A DNA stretch of 20,686 nucleotides from CAZTZY01 sp964617765 (GTDB taxonomy: Bacteria > Pseudomonadota > Gammaproteobacteria > Pseudomonadales > DT-91), in NCBI GenBank assembly GCA_964617765.1, contig CAZTZY010000058.1, forward strand, positions 1 to 20,686, given 5' to 3'. Positions 7,048 to 15,511 of the stretch are shown here, in pieces. Within the stretch, counting starts at the first letter, position 1. Each line of letters begins with the position of its first letter. Both the position numbers and the translations under genes were made by a program. The notes under the pieces are model-generated. The model made no database searches. It was not told the origin of the DNA and saw only the letters and a list, made by a program, of their open reading frames with translations.

Positions 7048-8136
7048 ATGTGGTGGTTCATTTTAATTTTGCCCTTTGCCCTGCTATTAACCGCATTACT
7101 CTACCTGATAGCCTTTCAATATTGGTATATCAAAAAAACACAGGGCGATCGTTATTTTGCCTTGCCCCTTGCCCAGCGCCAGAAGTTCAAGGAGACTCTT
7201 GAAAAACACGCGATTATACTTTTGCCCTTATCGCGATTTATGGCAAAAGGTATCAAAAAACGCAAAATCCCCACCATGTCTTTCCGCCATATTAAAGCAC
7301 CTTCAGCCATTGCCAGCCCGGATACTTTTAGCAATGCTGTGAATTATCCAGCGGCTGAAACCGATATATTTGTCGCCACCTTTATGAAATCCGGCACCAC
7401 CTGGATGCAAAATATTGTGTTTGAAATACTTCATCATGGCGAAGGTGACTTAAGTGATAACGGCTATAAACACATGTATGCACTCAGCCCTTGGCTGGAA
7501 TGCAGCCCGAATGCCAGCGTACCCATTGAAAGGGCGCCTTTATTATCGCGCTATAAAAAACGCCTGATCAAAACTCACTTGCCTGCCGAATTATGCCCGT
7601 TCAATAAAAAAACAAAATATATCTATGTCAGCCGAAATCCGGTAAGTACATTTTCCAGTTGTGCGAGTTTTTTCCAGATGTTGATGGGGCCATTTCTTCC
7701 TGAACGCAGCGCTTTAGTGAACATGTTTTGTAGTGATAACATGTTATGGGGCAGCTGGCCTGCCCATATTGTGGGCTGGTGGAATCTGGCACAACAAAAC
7801 GACAATGTATTGTTTATTCGTTATGAGGATATGAAAAAGGATATTGATGGCACACTGAAAAACATTGCCCGCTTTTTAGGCATTGATCTAAGCCCCGAAG
7901 AACTCCAGAAAGCTGCAGAAAAAGCTTCGTTTGCTTACATGAAAACTCATGAATTTTATTTTGAAATGTCACCACCGAATGTATTTTCTGCGGCAAGTGA
8001 CATTCACTTTATGCATAAGGGTTCAACACAGGATACCGATACCGATAAGCGCGAAGCAGACAAAATAATGGCTTATTGCAAAACAGAAATGGGAAAACAC
8101 GGCCTTCCCATGGCTATCGTATATCCGCCAGCCTAA
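7048..8136 (+). CDS. Membrane-anchored sulfotransferase domain protein
   Basis: This 362-residue protein has one N-terminal membrane helix (about 2-24, WWFILILPFALLLTALLYL) followed by basic residues, which suggests a cytoplasmic catalytic domain tethered to the inner membrane. The sulfotransferase core is clear. K114-S-G-T-T-W binds the 5'-phosphosulfate of PAPS, K-T-H177-L-P holds the probable catalytic His, YVSRNPVSTFSSC (193-205) is the 3'-phosphate site, and VLFIRYEDMKKD (254-265) is the typical downstream block. The last motif, normally RKGxxGDW in cytosolic SULTs, is degenerate here (HKGSTQDTD, 323-331) and lacks the second Gly. ATG at 7048 has AAGGA 7 bases upstream. No carrier, PAPS-synthesis or lipid gene next to it points to the acceptor. 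The membrane anchor suggests a lipid or other membrane-associated acceptor (inference). Confidence 0.85.
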   Translation: MWWFILILPFALLLTALLYLIAFQYWYIKKTQGDRYFALPLAQRQKFKETLEKHAIILLPLSRFMAKGIKKRKIPTMSFRHIKAPSAIASPDTFSNAVNYPAAETDIFVATFMKSGTTWMQNIVFEILHHGEGDLSDNGYKHMYALSPWLECSPNASVPIERAPLLSRYKKRLIKTHLPAELCPFNKKTKYIYVSRNPVSTFSSCASFFQMLMGPFLPERSALVNMFCSDNMLWGSWPAHIVGWWNLAQQNDNVLFIRYEDMKKDIDGTLKNIARFLGIDLSPEELQKAAEKASFAYMKTHEFYFEMSPPNVFSAASDIHFMHKGSTQDTDTDKREADKIMAYCKTEMGKHGLPMAIVYPPA

Positions 8137-9635
8137 AGCAAAGCCTGCATGGGCAATATTTTGTAAAACATCAATTTGGCACGTTTGGAAAAATCCACTT
8201 CATCATCTTCATTAAAGTCGTTAGTAATACGCCAACTATTACCGCTGAGCATATCTCGCTGGATATTGCCCTGTAATTGCTCGCCTAACCTGGCATTTTT
8301 AACCAGCACACCTACCTCGGTATTCAGGTTCATTGAGCGCGGATCCAGATTGAATGTGCCGATAAAAACAGTTTCATCATCAATCACCATACTTTTGGCA
8401 TGCAGGGCAAAAACCGGATTATTATTTTTCAGGCGATGATATCGCTTTATCAAATCCTTCTGGATTTGCGGATGCGGCTTGAACTCATATATATCAATAC
8501 CCATTGCCAGCAAATCTTCACGTTGATTATGGTAACCGCTGAACGCCTGCAGATTATCGGTGGAAGCCAACGAATTGGTGACAATCTTGATACTGATACC
8601 GCGATTGATCAGTCCAGCGAAAAAAACCATCGCCTCATCTGACAAGATAAGATAGGGGCTTTCAATCAACACACTTTTTTTAGCTTTCGACAGTTTTTCC
8701 GTGAGTTTTTTAGTGATGTCACTTCCGCCACCCAATGAAAAGGTGTTGTTGTTTTTTCCGGGTTTATCATGAATAAAATCAGCTTGCCCCCAAACTAGAT
8801 CGGGCATAATAGTGGCAAAATATTCCTGGAATTTATCTATAACAGCCCTTACCTCTGGCTCAAAATTTTCCTTATTGCCTGCATACTCATGCAGTTGCCG
8901 CCAATGTGCCTGGATTTTTTGCGGGGACAGCTGTTGTTTTTTATGCTGTAAAATTTTACTCACAGGCACTGACAAATCGCTCGTCCAGAATGCATTAAAA
9001 TTATCCGTCATCGTGTTAACTGATTTTCCAACTAACAAAATATCCCTGTCTCTGAAATTATATTGGTGATCATAATTGAAATATTCATCGGCCATATTCC
9101 TGCCGCCGGTAATCCCGACAACATGATCAAAAATGGCAGTTTTATCATGCATCCGCTGGTTGACGGTACGAAAACCCCTGAGGATATTAAGTATATGCCT
9201 AGGTGTTGAGACACCGACAGTATGCTGGGGATTGTAGATTTTTATATCGACATTCGGGTGGCTATCAAGGGACAAGAGTGTTTCATCCGCGGCATCTATC
9301 AATAAATCATCAACAATAATCCTGACCTTCACCCCACGTTCAGCAGCACTTAATAATGCCTCGCCAGCAAGAATGCCTATATTATCCGTGCTCCAGATAA
9401 AATATTGCACATCTATGGTATTGGCAGCATGTTGCGTCAACCACGCCCTGCTCATTAAGGCGTCTTCGCCATCTTCGAGTATATAAAGGCCTGTTGAATC
9501 TTTTAGTGCCTGCGCGTCACATTGCTGACAAAAGGACTGTAAATAATTCGATAAATTATTGGATGCCAGAAGAGGCTGGGACAAACAAAAGAACCATGTA
9601 ATAAAAAAACTCTTGGCAGAATTACGTCGCATCAT
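8133..9635 (-). CDS. Exported phospholipase D family protein, cardiolipin-synthase (ClsC)-like
   Basis: This gives 500 residues from the ATG at 9635. A TTG 30 bases upstream could extend it, but the ATG gives a normal Sec signal: MMRRNSAK, then a hydrophobic FFITWFFCLSQPLLA and a probable cut after LLA. Two HxK(x4)D motifs form the PLD active site: H163-D-K165 with D170 in HDKTAIFDH, and H412-A-K414 with D419 in HAKSMVIDDE, the latter followed by GTFNLDPRSMNLNTEVGVLV, typical of ClsC-type enzymes. Members move phosphatidyl groups, for example to make cardiolipin, or hydrolyse phospholipids, here probably in the periplasm. The stop overlaps the convergent sulfotransferase stop by 4 bases. The gene begins 56 bases after cheB on the same strand with no clear terminator between, so it may be read from the chemosensory operon. 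Confidence 0.88.
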   Translation of the reverse strand: MMRRNSAKSFFITWFFCLSQPLLASNNLSNYLQSFCQQCDAQALKDSTGLYILEDGEDALMSRAWLTQHAANTIDVQYFIWSTDNIGILAGEALLSAAERGVKVRIIVDDLLIDAADETLLSLDSHPNVDIKIYNPQHTVGVSTPRHILNILRGFRTVNQRMHDKTAIFDHVVGITGGRNMADEYFNYDHQYNFRDRDILLVGKSVNTMTDNFNAFWTSDLSVPVSKILQHKKQQLSPQKIQAHWRQLHEYAGNKENFEPEVRAVIDKFQEYFATIMPDLVWGQADFIHDKPGKNNNTFSLGGGSDITKKLTEKLSKAKKSVLIESPYLILSDEAMVFFAGLINRGISIKIVTNSLASTDNLQAFSGYHNQREDLLAMGIDIYEFKPHPQIQKDLIKRYHRLKNNNPVFALHAKSMVIDDETVFIGTFNLDPRSMNLNTEVGVLVKNARLGEQLQGNIQRDMLSGNSWRITNDFNEDDEVDFSKRAKLMFYKILPMQALL

Positions 9636-9691
9636 GCTGATAAACCGGATTGGGAAGACATGCAATTTTAGTAGGAAAATGATCAGAAAAA

Positions 9692-10813
9692 TCAGAAGCG
9701 GGTTTTAAGTTTACTGACTGCCAATGCAATATGATGAGATGTCATTTCCTGGTCAACCGCGCCGAGCGCTTCGGCAGCCTTGGGCATGCCATAAACAGCA
9801 CAATCACTTTCTGCCTGACCGATAGTTTCAGCTCCTGCCTGTTTCATTGCCAAAAGGCCTTTAGCGCCATCCTTGCCCATACCCGTTAAAATAATTCCCA
9901 ATGCATCCTTTTTGGCTACTTCAGCCACAGAATTAAATAGAACATCTACGGAGGGTTTGTGTCGATTCACATAATCAGCATCAAATACACGCACACCAAA
10001 ACCTGCCAGATTTCTACGCACGAGCATCATATGTTTGCCACCAGGGGCAATAAGTGCAACTCCTGCCCGCAACTCATCACCATCTTCAGCTTCTTTTACA
10101 TCTATCTGGCAAAATTGATTAATTCTGTTAGCAAATGCTTTGGTAAAAAGCTCTGGCATATGTTGCACAATAACAACACCCGGTGAATTAACGTTCATTT
10201 GAGTTAATATTTTTTCAATAATTGTTGTACCACCTGTAGAACTGCCTATGGCAATCACTGAAAAAGCCTCACGCGAAATTTGCGGCACCGGGCCTGTTTC
10301 ATTAGGTGGCGTAGATCTTGAAGGGGGCAAAGGCGGAAGATCACGAAGTAAATTCTCCATTCGTGAAGAAGACACGGGCTCAAAAGACTCAACCGGCCTG
10401 TGCATCGATTTGATTTCAATAGTGGCCGCCGCACGCACGGCATTAAGAATATTGGCGCTGGTTTGCTCCAGACTTTCTGTATTGGCGAAATTAGGCTTGG
10501 GAATAATCTCAACTGCACCTTTGGATAAAGCTTCTACAGAAGATGCTGCGCTTGAACCTGTATGATTGGAAAATACAATAAATGGTGTTGGCCGATTACG
10601 GTTCAGGTATTTTAGAAACTCAAAACCATCCATTTCAGGCATTTCTATATCTGAAATAATCACATCAGGCCAGTGGGTACTCATGCGCTTTAACGCAATT
10701 AACGGATTAGACGCCACGCCAATAACATTAATATCCACACTCGTCTCAAGAATTAACCTCAAGGCTGTTCTGGCTGTTGCCGAATCATCTACTATGAATA
10801 CGTTAGTGGTCAT
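9692..10813 (-). CDS. cheB: CheB: receptor glutamate methylesterase/deamidase with receiver domain
   Basis: This 373-residue protein removes methyl groups from the MCP when phosphorylated by CheA. The receiver domain (1-130) has the acidic pair D9-D10, phospho-acceptor D55 in SDIEMPEMDGFEF, and K106 in IPKP. A linker of about 50 residues rich in Pro and Ser follows. The esterase domain (183-373) carries the catalytic Ser192 in GSSTGG, His218 in VQHMP and Asp315 in GMGKDGA, so the triad is complete. ATG at 10813 lies inside the preceding short CheW gene (11-base overlap), which indicates coupled translation. It is the last che gene of the operon, and the PLD gene follows after 56 bases. With CheR in the same operon it gives a full adaptation loop. 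Confidence 0.95.
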   Translation of the reverse strand: MTTNVFIVDDSATARTALRLILETSVDINVIGVASNPLIALKRMSTHWPDVIISDIEMPEMDGFEFLKYLNRNRPTPFIVFSNHTGSSAASSVEALSKGAVEIIPKPNFANTESLEQTSANILNAVRAAATIEIKSMHRPVESFEPVSSSRMENLLRDLPPLPPSRSTPPNETGPVPQISREAFSVIAIGSSTGGTTIIEKILTQMNVNSPGVVIVQHMPELFTKAFANRINQFCQIDVKEAEDGDELRAGVALIAPGGKHMMLVRRNLAGFGVRVFDADYVNRHKPSVDVLFNSVAEVAKKDALGIILTGMGKDGAKGLLAMKQAGAETIGQAESDCAVYGMPKAAEALGAVDQEMTSHHIALAVSKLKTRF

Positions 10814-11222
10814 TATTACCTTGTTTTAGCTGCACCAGATTTTTTAGTCGGTATGTACACTTTCCACCTGTTTTGCGGATATAGGCCTTGTCAAAATAAT
10901 CATTGAAAGGAAAATCCAGACTCGGTAAATCTTCAAATTCCTCATCTTTAATAGTTTCAATATTGGCAACCTGACCTACGCCAACACCCAGGTAAATATT
11001 GCCTGCATCACTGTCTTTAAGAATAATACAATGCTTGTTATTGAGTACGGCATGGCCCATTAAAATTTCCGTTAAATCCATAAAAGGCATTTTACGGTCT
11101 CGCCACTCAATCTCGGCATAGGATGAATTATATTTCGTTGTGTTGATGACCTCTTCTACCCAGGTAATATCAATCAGTAATGAATACTCTTCGCAGCGCA
11201 CGTGAATATACTGGTTCGACAT
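10803..11222 (-). CDS. cheW: Short CheW-like coupling protein
   Basis: This 139-residue protein has the CheW pattern of an N-terminal strand pair (YIHVRCEEYSLLIDITWVEEV, with the helix turn 'VEEVI'), then EWRDRKMPFMDLTEIL, the block normally read as R-G-K-x-x-P-x-x-D-L, then a second barrel half (IYLGVGVGQVANIETI). The conserved Gly of the RG pair is replaced by Asp42, and the protein is somewhat shorter than typical CheW (about 150-165). It should link the MCP to CheA in signalling arrays. It starts 5 bases after the triple-CheW stop and overlaps cheB by 11 bases. Divergence at the RG site suggests specialised or weakened receptor or kinase contact (inference). Confidence 0.8.
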   Translation of the reverse strand: MSNQYIHVRCEEYSLLIDITWVEEVINTTKYNSSYAEIEWRDRKMPFMDLTEILMGHAVLNNKHCIILKDSDAGNIYLGVGVGQVANIETIKDEEFEDLPSLDFPFNDYFDKAYIRKTGGKCTYRLKNLVQLKQGNNDH

Positions 11223-11227
11223 ACGGA

Positions 11228-12667
11228 TTACGCTGCCCCTGCATGATGATTGTCATGACAGATTGCATGGATATTTAATATGGTTAACAAATTATCTTCA
11301 TAATTGGAGAAAGCAGAAACATAACGCGCATCTTCTTTTTTGACGATATCGATTTTATTTTCATCTATTTTTACAATTTGATCGGATTCGCCAATCGCCA
11401 AACCCCAATCACGACCATTTTCATTCACGACTATATACTCTGTAATCGGGATTTTGGATTCATCGTAGCCTAATTGACTAATTAAATTGATGACTGGAAC
11501 TACTTTTCCCTCAAGCTCCATTGTACCCATGATGTAACCACATTGGGTCAGCACTGGCTCAATCACCTTACCACTAACAATTCGACGTATATCATTCAAT
11601 TTGAAGGCATAGGCATTACCAGCAAACTCAAACAACAACATTTCTATTTGCTTGATTTCAACCTGGGCCGCTGTGTTTTTAAGGTTGGGCATAAATGGTT
11701 TTATCTGGCCAAGCACTTTGTCATTGAACAGTGAACTGAACTGTACAACCCGGGTAAGGGTATGACCATCTTCGCGTACAATGGTTAAATAGTTTTTTTC
11801 CTTGTTTTGTTTCAACTGGCTTTGATTAATAGTTTCGAGACCCACCATTTTATCGGCCAATATACCACAAAGAATATTATTGAATTTCACCATGATGACT
11901 GCACCAGAATTAATGCTTTCATCTCGAGTTTGGCCTAACAATTCAGCCATGCTGATAATCAAACGTGGATCACCGCGCACCAAACCCACTCCAACAACCA
12001 GCCCCGGAGCCCTGGGTTGAGATTTAATGGAATCCATGATGACGATTTCATTAACTTCTACCAGATCAATGGCATATTCCTGTGATTGGACTTCGGCAAT
12101 CAGATACTCGTTAAATTTCTCAACCTGCGTTTTGACCTGCGTAACTTTACCCAAAAAACCTTGTTTACCGGAAGGCTTGGCGGTTGATTTAATAATATCC
12201 TTTAAAGATAAAGCATCGAATAAAATAACGGTTTCATCGAAGTACTGGAAAGTGCCGATAATAAAATCAGCTCCAGACGTTTTGTTAATTTTTTTACTTT
12301 TTGATTTTGTGGATTTGGCGGGCACTTCAGGTTTGGTGATAGTGTTACCATCCAGGGTAAAAGATTCTTTAACATGATCAATCTTTAAGGCAATTGGAAT
12401 GCCATCAATATCAACAATCAATAAAGTTTTACTGGAAGCCGCAATGCTCGGGGTGTGTTCATTAAAGATAAGTATTGCCAGATTCACTTGCGGCATTATT
12501 TTGCCATTGACATTCACCAGCCCTTCCACAAAAGCAGGCACAAACGGTAAAGGTGAAACAGGCACCGACTCCAGAATCTCAATCAGATATTCAATCTCTA
12601 TCGCAACGAGTTTCCCGTTCGATTTAAAAAGAATAACGTCATGCATTGATTCATCGGACTTTTTCAT
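11228..12667 (-). CDS. Triple-CheW-domain coupling protein
   Basis: This gives 479 residues from the ATG at 12667; a GTG three codons upstream is possible. Three CheW-like domains lie in tandem: about 9-160, 185-320 and 340-470. Each shows the CheW core before its 'P-x-x-x-L' strand: GLVNVNGKIMPQVNL in the first, GLVRGDPRLIISMAELL in the second, GTMELEGKVVPVINL in the third. The conserved Arg of the Arg-Gly pair (Arg62 in Escherichia coli CheW, important for receptor and kinase binding) is kept only in domain 2 (R231-G232). Domain 1 has Asn54-Gly and domain 3 has Glu386-Gly. A Lys/Ser-rich segment (about 116-130) is inserted in domain 1. The start overlaps cheR by 17 bases. It probably acts as an extended adaptor that bridges CheA and receptors or shapes the array. 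The three domains are unequal in key residues, so their partners may differ. Confidence 0.88.
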   Translation of the reverse strand: MKKSDESMHDVILFKSNGKLVAIEIEYLIEILESVPVSPLPFVPAFVEGLVNVNGKIMPQVNLAILIFNEHTPSIAASSKTLLIVDIDGIPIALKIDHVKESFTLDGNTITKPEVPAKSTKSKSKKINKTSGADFIIGTFQYFDETVILFDALSLKDIIKSTAKPSGKQGFLGKVTQVKTQVEKFNEYLIAEVQSQEYAIDLVEVNEIVIMDSIKSQPRAPGLVVGVGLVRGDPRLIISMAELLGQTRDESINSGAVIMVKFNNILCGILADKMVGLETINQSQLKQNKEKNYLTIVREDGHTLTRVVQFSSLFNDKVLGQIKPFMPNLKNTAAQVEIKQIEMLLFEFAGNAYAFKLNDIRRIVSGKVIEPVLTQCGYIMGTMELEGKVVPVINLISQLGYDESKIPITEYIVVNENGRDWGLAIGESDQIVKIDENKIDIVKKEDARYVSAFSNYEDNLLTILNIHAICHDNHHAGAA

Positions 12668-13550
12668 AATAAACACAACTCAAATCACGATAGGTTTCAA
12701 CATTGTTGGGTTCCAGCAATTTATCCACAGCACTGAGCATGAAAATACCGCCGGGATTTAATGCTCTCTTGATCACTGTTTGTGCTTTACGCTGGGCATC
12801 TTCACTTAAATAAATCATTAAATTGCGACAAAGCACCAAATCAAAATCGTTACTGGGCGGCAATGGACTCATCAAATTAAAAAGATCAAATTTAACAAAG
12901 GGTTTAACGACATCGTTGACCTGATAAACCCGCTTATGATTTCCAAGGCTATCCTGATATTCTTTGGTCATTTTAAAAAAACGCATATAGGGCTCAGGAA
13001 AATTCCTGAATGATGACAAACCATTATCAGAGCGTTCATATTGACCTTCTTTCGCTTTACGGATTACCTGACGAGAAATATCGGTACCTAATACCTCAAT
13101 CCTCCAGCCATGCGGTGGCAAAATAAAACCCTCTTTCAGCTCAACACTCAACTTAAAATTAATGAATGTCTGTAATAACAACATCGCCAGAGTGTAGGTT
13201 TCTTCGCCAGAAGAACAGGCTGCCGACCATATTTTTATAGTATGGTCTTTTTTGTTAATTTTCTTTTGAATCAGTGCCGGCAGAATTTTATCGGATAAAG
13301 CTTTCATCTGTGCCGCATCACGAAAAAAATAGGTTTCGTGATTATTCAAATCTTCCACCAAGGCAGTAAGCTCGGTTTTATGAATATCCATCTGCATGGA
13401 TTGCACCCACTGCTCTAACTGCGGGCCAGTCAATCCCTTCAGGATGTACTGAATTTTCCGGGTTAAAGGGTCTGTTTCTTTAAGACCAGAATAGCCGCTG
13501 ATTAAGCTAAGTAGTTTTGCAATTGCCGGATCTGTCGTAGTTGTATTCAT
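12651..13550 (-). CDS. cheR: CheR: chemoreceptor glutamate methyltransferase
   Basis: This 299-residue protein transfers methyl groups from S-adenosylmethionine to glutamates of the MCP. A small helical N-terminal domain (about 1-75) ends in the family motif NHETYFFRD (70-78). The SAM-binding domain follows, with WSAACSSGEETYTLAML (108-124), GTDISRQVIRKA (155-166) and the late motif LVLCRNLMIYL (238-248), then PGGIFMLSAVDKL. No TPR or other C-terminal extension is present, and I see no pentapeptide tether at the MCP C-terminus, so docking is presumably tether-independent. It starts 14 bases after the MCP stop with a weak ribosome site, and its last 17 bases overlap the triple-CheW gene. Confidence 0.95.
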   Translation of the reverse strand: MNTTTTDPAIAKLLSLISGYSGLKETDPLTRKIQYILKGLTGPQLEQWVQSMQMDIHKTELTALVEDLNNHETYFFRDAAQMKALSDKILPALIQKKINKKDHTIKIWSAACSSGEETYTLAMLLLQTFINFKLSVELKEGFILPPHGWRIEVLGTDISRQVIRKAKEGQYERSDNGLSSFRNFPEPYMRFFKMTKEYQDSLGNHKRVYQVNDVVKPFVKFDLFNLMSPLPPSNDFDLVLCRNLMIYLSEDAQRKAQTVIKRALNPGGIFMLSAVDKLLEPNNVETYRDLSCVYYEKVR

Positions 13551-13564
13551 CCAATAGCCTAATA

Positions 13565-15466
13565 TTAGTCTTGTTTGATATTAAAGAATTGTATTGCTTC
13601 GCTAAGTTTATATACCGAAGAATCCATCTCACCTGCCATTTTTGTTAATTCTAACGATGCGGATGCATTATGTTGAGCCACTTTATCCAGCTGCGAAATC
13701 GCAAACGAAATTTCATGCAATCCTGAAGACTGCTCTTCTGACGCTGCTGAAATTTCCTGAACGAGTTCAGAGGTTCTATCAATGTTCGGCAGGATTTGCA
13801 TTAATTGCTCACCCGCCATTTCCGATACTTTCACCGTTTCATTTGCCATTTCAATAACTTCTGATGCCGCCAATTTACTGCGCTCTGCCAGCTTTCTCAC
13901 CTCCGCAGCAACCACTGCAAATCCTCGTCCTTCTTCACCAGCACGAGATGCCTCTATAGAAGCATTCAAGGCCAATAAATTCGTTTGATAGGCAATCTCA
14001 TCAATTACCGATACTTTTTCTGCGATTTTACGCATGGCATTAACCATATCGAGAACCACCTTGCCACTGGCAGTTGCCGATTCGGCCGTTTCCATGGCGA
14101 GATTTTTGGTGGTACTCGCATTTTTATTATTCTGGGAAACGGTAGCACTCATTTGCTCTATCGATGCACTGGTCTCTTCGATACTGGTAGCCTGATCATT
14201 CGCACCGCTACTGATGTTGTTAGCCGACAAGGTGATTTTCTTGGATATATTATCGACAGCATGTGCCCCATTACTGATCTCGGATATCACCTGGCCAAAT
14301 TTTTCGACAACCAGACGAATCGCCTCATTGATTTGCACTATATCATCACCACTCACAAGACCGGCTTGCAGGGATTTAATATTGTTCTTCAAGCGACCAT
14401 TCGCTAACTGCGTCATCACATACTGGGTATCACGCAACCACTGGATCATGACACTGACAATCAAGTAAATCGCGAACGAAATCAAAACACCAAACACCGC
14501 ACAACTGACAATAAGTACCTGTGTTGTTGTGCGAGTGGAATCTATTGTGGCTTTTTCCTGAACAATTTTCTGATTGACTGCCGCTTCAGTTTTTTCAACC
14601 AGTGCAATTAACTCCAGCGAGATATCCCGATATTGATTGCGGGTTTCTGAAAGGGCTTTGCCAATTGAATAGGCTGCCTGTAAATTTTCCTGCAACTCAA
14701 CAAATGCAGTATCAAAACCTTCTGCATATAATTTACCTGCATATTTTCCATCGGCAATCGTTGTTTTTTTATAAAATCTGGAATCCACTGCATCTGCAAC
14801 ACTTTCTTCCAGATTCACAATAGTGACATCCATCTGCTCGGAATTCTGCACCCAGGCATTGTTAGAAATAATACTCTCAAAAAGATATTTCGTTTCGAGA
14901 AGATAGATTTGTGTTTCTTTCGTTAAATCGGCTATCGCCCATTCAGCACCCAGACTTTCAGTGCTGGCTGATTTACGCATCAATACATCACGCAATTCCT
15001 TGGCGGTTGCATCTTTGGCTAACGTGATTAATTCATTAAAGTCGGAAAAGTTCGCATCAAGCAAAACAATCTGATCAACAAACTGGGCGTGTTCGCTCAA
15101 TAGCTTTTCTTTAACTGCATTAAACTCTTTTTGTTTGGCATTGATAATATCGAGAGCTTTTTTATCAAGCAGATTAGAAGAGGATAACAAGGCCATGCCT
15201 TTAGCAGTCATCTCTTCGCCCTTTTCCAGGGTGGCGGTATTTTCTTCCGATGTATCGTTATCCATTACTCTTTCAACAGCCAGCATCTGGTTAGCAATAC
15301 TTTTTGTTGTCTGGGATGCCCCGACTGAAGTATCTGTAATGGAGGTAGTTACAAAATCCAGCAAACCGGATAGTTTTGTAAATCCATAATAGCCAACCCC
15401 GCCACAGAGAATAACCATGATGGTCATCATCAAGTAGCCGCCCTGTAATTTTGTTGAAATTTTCAT
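13565..15466 (-). CDS. Methyl-accepting chemotaxis protein with large all-helical periplasmic sensor
   Basis: This 633-residue receptor has TM1 at about 10-30, a periplasmic segment of some 285 residues (31-315) predicted helical by its Leu/Ala/Glu pattern, TM2 at about 316-340, a HAMP linker (341-395) and a cytoplasmic signalling hairpin. The tip is IDEIAYQTNLLALNASIEAS (488-507), then RAGEEGRGFAVVAAEVRKLA. The tip is standard except that the usual A-A-I-E-A-A reads A-S-I-E-A-S. Candidate methylation sites lie in SIEETSASIEQ (428-438) and near SAASEEQSSG (573-582). The sensor length fits a helical bimodular (HBM-like) or extended four-helix bundle type; no PAS or Cache pattern is visible. 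The ligand is unknown. A clear AAGGA precedes ATG at 15466, 45 bases after cheA. The C-terminus (FFNIKQD) lacks the NWETF-type CheR/CheB tether. Confidence 0.93.
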   Translation of the reverse strand: MKISTKLQGGYLMMTIMVILCGGVGYYGFTKLSGLLDFVTTSITDTSVGASQTTKSIANQMLAVERVMDNDTSEENTATLEKGEEMTAKGMALLSSSNLLDKKALDIINAKQKEFNAVKEKLLSEHAQFVDQIVLLDANFSDFNELITLAKDATAKELRDVLMRKSASTESLGAEWAIADLTKETQIYLLETKYLFESIISNNAWVQNSEQMDVTIVNLEESVADAVDSRFYKKTTIADGKYAGKLYAEGFDTAFVELQENLQAAYSIGKALSETRNQYRDISLELIALVEKTEAAVNQKIVQEKATIDSTRTTTQVLIVSCAVFGVLISFAIYLIVSVMIQWLRDTQYVMTQLANGRLKNNIKSLQAGLVSGDDIVQINEAIRLVVEKFGQVISEISNGAHAVDNISKKITLSANNISSGANDQATSIEETSASIEQMSATVSQNNKNASTTKNLAMETAESATASGKVVLDMVNAMRKIAEKVSVIDEIAYQTNLLALNASIEASRAGEEGRGFAVVAAEVRKLAERSKLAASEVIEMANETVKVSEMAGEQLMQILPNIDRTSELVQEISAASEEQSSGLHEISFAISQLDKVAQHNASASLELTKMAGEMDSSVYKLSEAIQFFNIKQD

Positions 15467-15511
15467 GTCATTTTCCTTATTTAAAGCAACCTGCCGTATA
15501 CAAAATACTCA

